This document shows positions 63,459 through 64,000 of a DNA stretch of 64,000 nucleotides, piece by piece (the first letter of the stretch is position 1; each line of letters opens with the position of its first letter). The stretch is from positions 1 through 64,000 of the forward strand of contig NZ_JAHQCS010000095.1 of the NCBI RefSeq assembly GCF_019042215.1. The letters are read 5' to 3'. The translations under genes and the position numbers were made by a program. The notes beneath the pieces are model-generated. The model made no database searches, was not told the origin of the DNA, and saw nothing but the letters and a program-made list of their open reading frames with translations. This stretch comes from Evansella tamaricis (GTDB taxonomy: Bacteria; Bacillota; Bacilli; Bacillales; Salisediminibacteriaceae).

Positions 63459-64000
63459 TTATTCTTCAGACTCTTCTTCTAATCCGTTTTCCTCTTCAGA
63501 CTCTTCTTCTTCCTCTGCGTCTTCTACCTCATCCACAAATCCATCCCTGTACAATGGCCGTTTTTCTTTCAGATCAAAATAGGCATCCAACACTTGTCTT
63601 GCAATCGTGTTTGCAACTCCACCTCTGTCACGATCCATTCCTGGAACGACAACTGAAATAGCCACTTCAGGATTATCATAAGGGGCAAACGCAACAAAGG
63701 TCTGGTTGTTAGCATAGCGGCCATTGACTGTCACCTGTGCAGTGCCCGTTTTTCCGGCTACATTATATCTTGCATCTTCAAAGAACGCCCTTGCTGTTCC
63801 CCTTGAGCCGTATGTGACAAGTCGAAAACCTTCTTTTAATCGGTCAATGTATGCTTCATCCACATCAATTTTATTTAAAACCTTTGGTTCCATTTGCTGG
63901 GATATGGGACCTAAATCTTCCTTTGAAACTCCCGGTTCCCTTATTTCTTTTACAACACGAGGAGCAATTCTATACCCATCATTTGCAATTGTGGAAACAT
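63459..64000 (-). CDS. Penicillin-binding protein transpeptidase, C-terminal part (cut by window edge)
   Basis: The frame is open to the window edge; only about 180 codons are visible. The KTGT motif in VAGKTGTAQVTVNG is the third transpeptidase motif, and a C-terminal Glu-rich tail follows (EVEDAEEEEESEEENGLEEE). The domain style and the neighbourhood suggest PBP2A (pbpA) of the elongasome, which lies near yqzCD in B. subtilis. The rest of the gene, including SxxK and SxN, is outside. Confidence 0.85.
   Translation of the reverse strand, partial: VSTIANDGYRIAPRVVKEIREPGVSKEDLGPISQQMEPKVLNKIDVDEAYIDRLKEGFRLVTYGSRGTARAFFEDARYNVAGKTGTAQVTVNGRYANNQTFVAFAPYDNPEVAISVVVPGMDRDRGGVANTIARQVLDAYFDLKEKRPLYRDGFVDEVEDAEEEEESEEENGLEEESEE

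Overview
This window looks like chromosomal DNA from an endospore-forming Bacillaceae, probably a halo- or alkali-tolerant genus related to Oceanobacillus or Alkalihalobacillus. The evidence is the AT-rich sequence, the Gram-positive ribosome binding sites, a dense set of sporulation genes (spo0A, spoIVB, spoIIIAA-AH, spoVAF, figP/yqhR), and gene order close to the B. subtilis spo0A-to-yqg region. The assignment comes from gene content and order only; no database search was run.

Layout. 1-10 kb, all minus strand: spo0A and spoIVB, then recN, argR, tlyA, dxs, a small membrane protein and a structured RNA, then ispA. The RNA (about 8655-9211) and the membrane protein next to it are recognised as OLE RNA and OapA, a large noncoding RNA-membrane protein system. 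It lies between ispA and dxs in the same run of housekeeping genes where OLE is known from extremophilic Firmicutes, and it has its own sigma-A promoter. 10-23 kb, minus strand: xseB, xseA, folD, nusB, yqhY, accC, accB, then the complete eight-gene spoIIIA operon (spoIIIAD apparently starts at an ATT codon), a duplicated-domain unknown and efp. 23-33 kb: papA, yqhR/figP, yqhP, a degenerate PAP2-like membrane protein, a patatin, mntR, a B12-dependent ribonucleotide reductase with two NrdR boxes, lipM and yqhL. 33-41 kb: the glycine cleavage operon under a tandem glycine riboswitch, and divergent yqhH-yqhG. 41-46 kb: the comG competence pilus operon, with a small opposite-strand ORF between comGB and comGC, followed by tRNA-Gln. 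46-64 kb: stress, regulatory and small membrane genes, a candidate C-rich small RNA with a perfect consensus promoter and strong terminator, a DUF1385-YqgV fusion, glucokinase, spoVAF, the GluP rhomboid, ldh, 5-formyl-THF cyclo-ligase, a zinc-ligand-less L33, and the C-terminal end of a penicillin-binding protein.

Three repeat families fill gene-free gaps: an interspersed 120-220 bp hairpin-rich element (four sites, one inside the gcv leader), a 57-bp palindromic unit (three tandem copies plus one diverged copy), and a 145-bp near-palindrome found twice, both times between convergent genes.

Functionally the window joins sporulation control (Spo0A; SpoIVB and SpoIIIA for forespore-mother cell signalling), germination (SpoVAF and FigP, known partners), isoprenoid supply (dxs, ispA), one-carbon metabolism (folD, gcvT-PA-PB, 5-FCL), lipoate and biotin enzymes (lipM, accB/accC), DNA repair (recN, xseAB) and DNA uptake (comG). 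No IS element, prophage or CRISPR array was seen.
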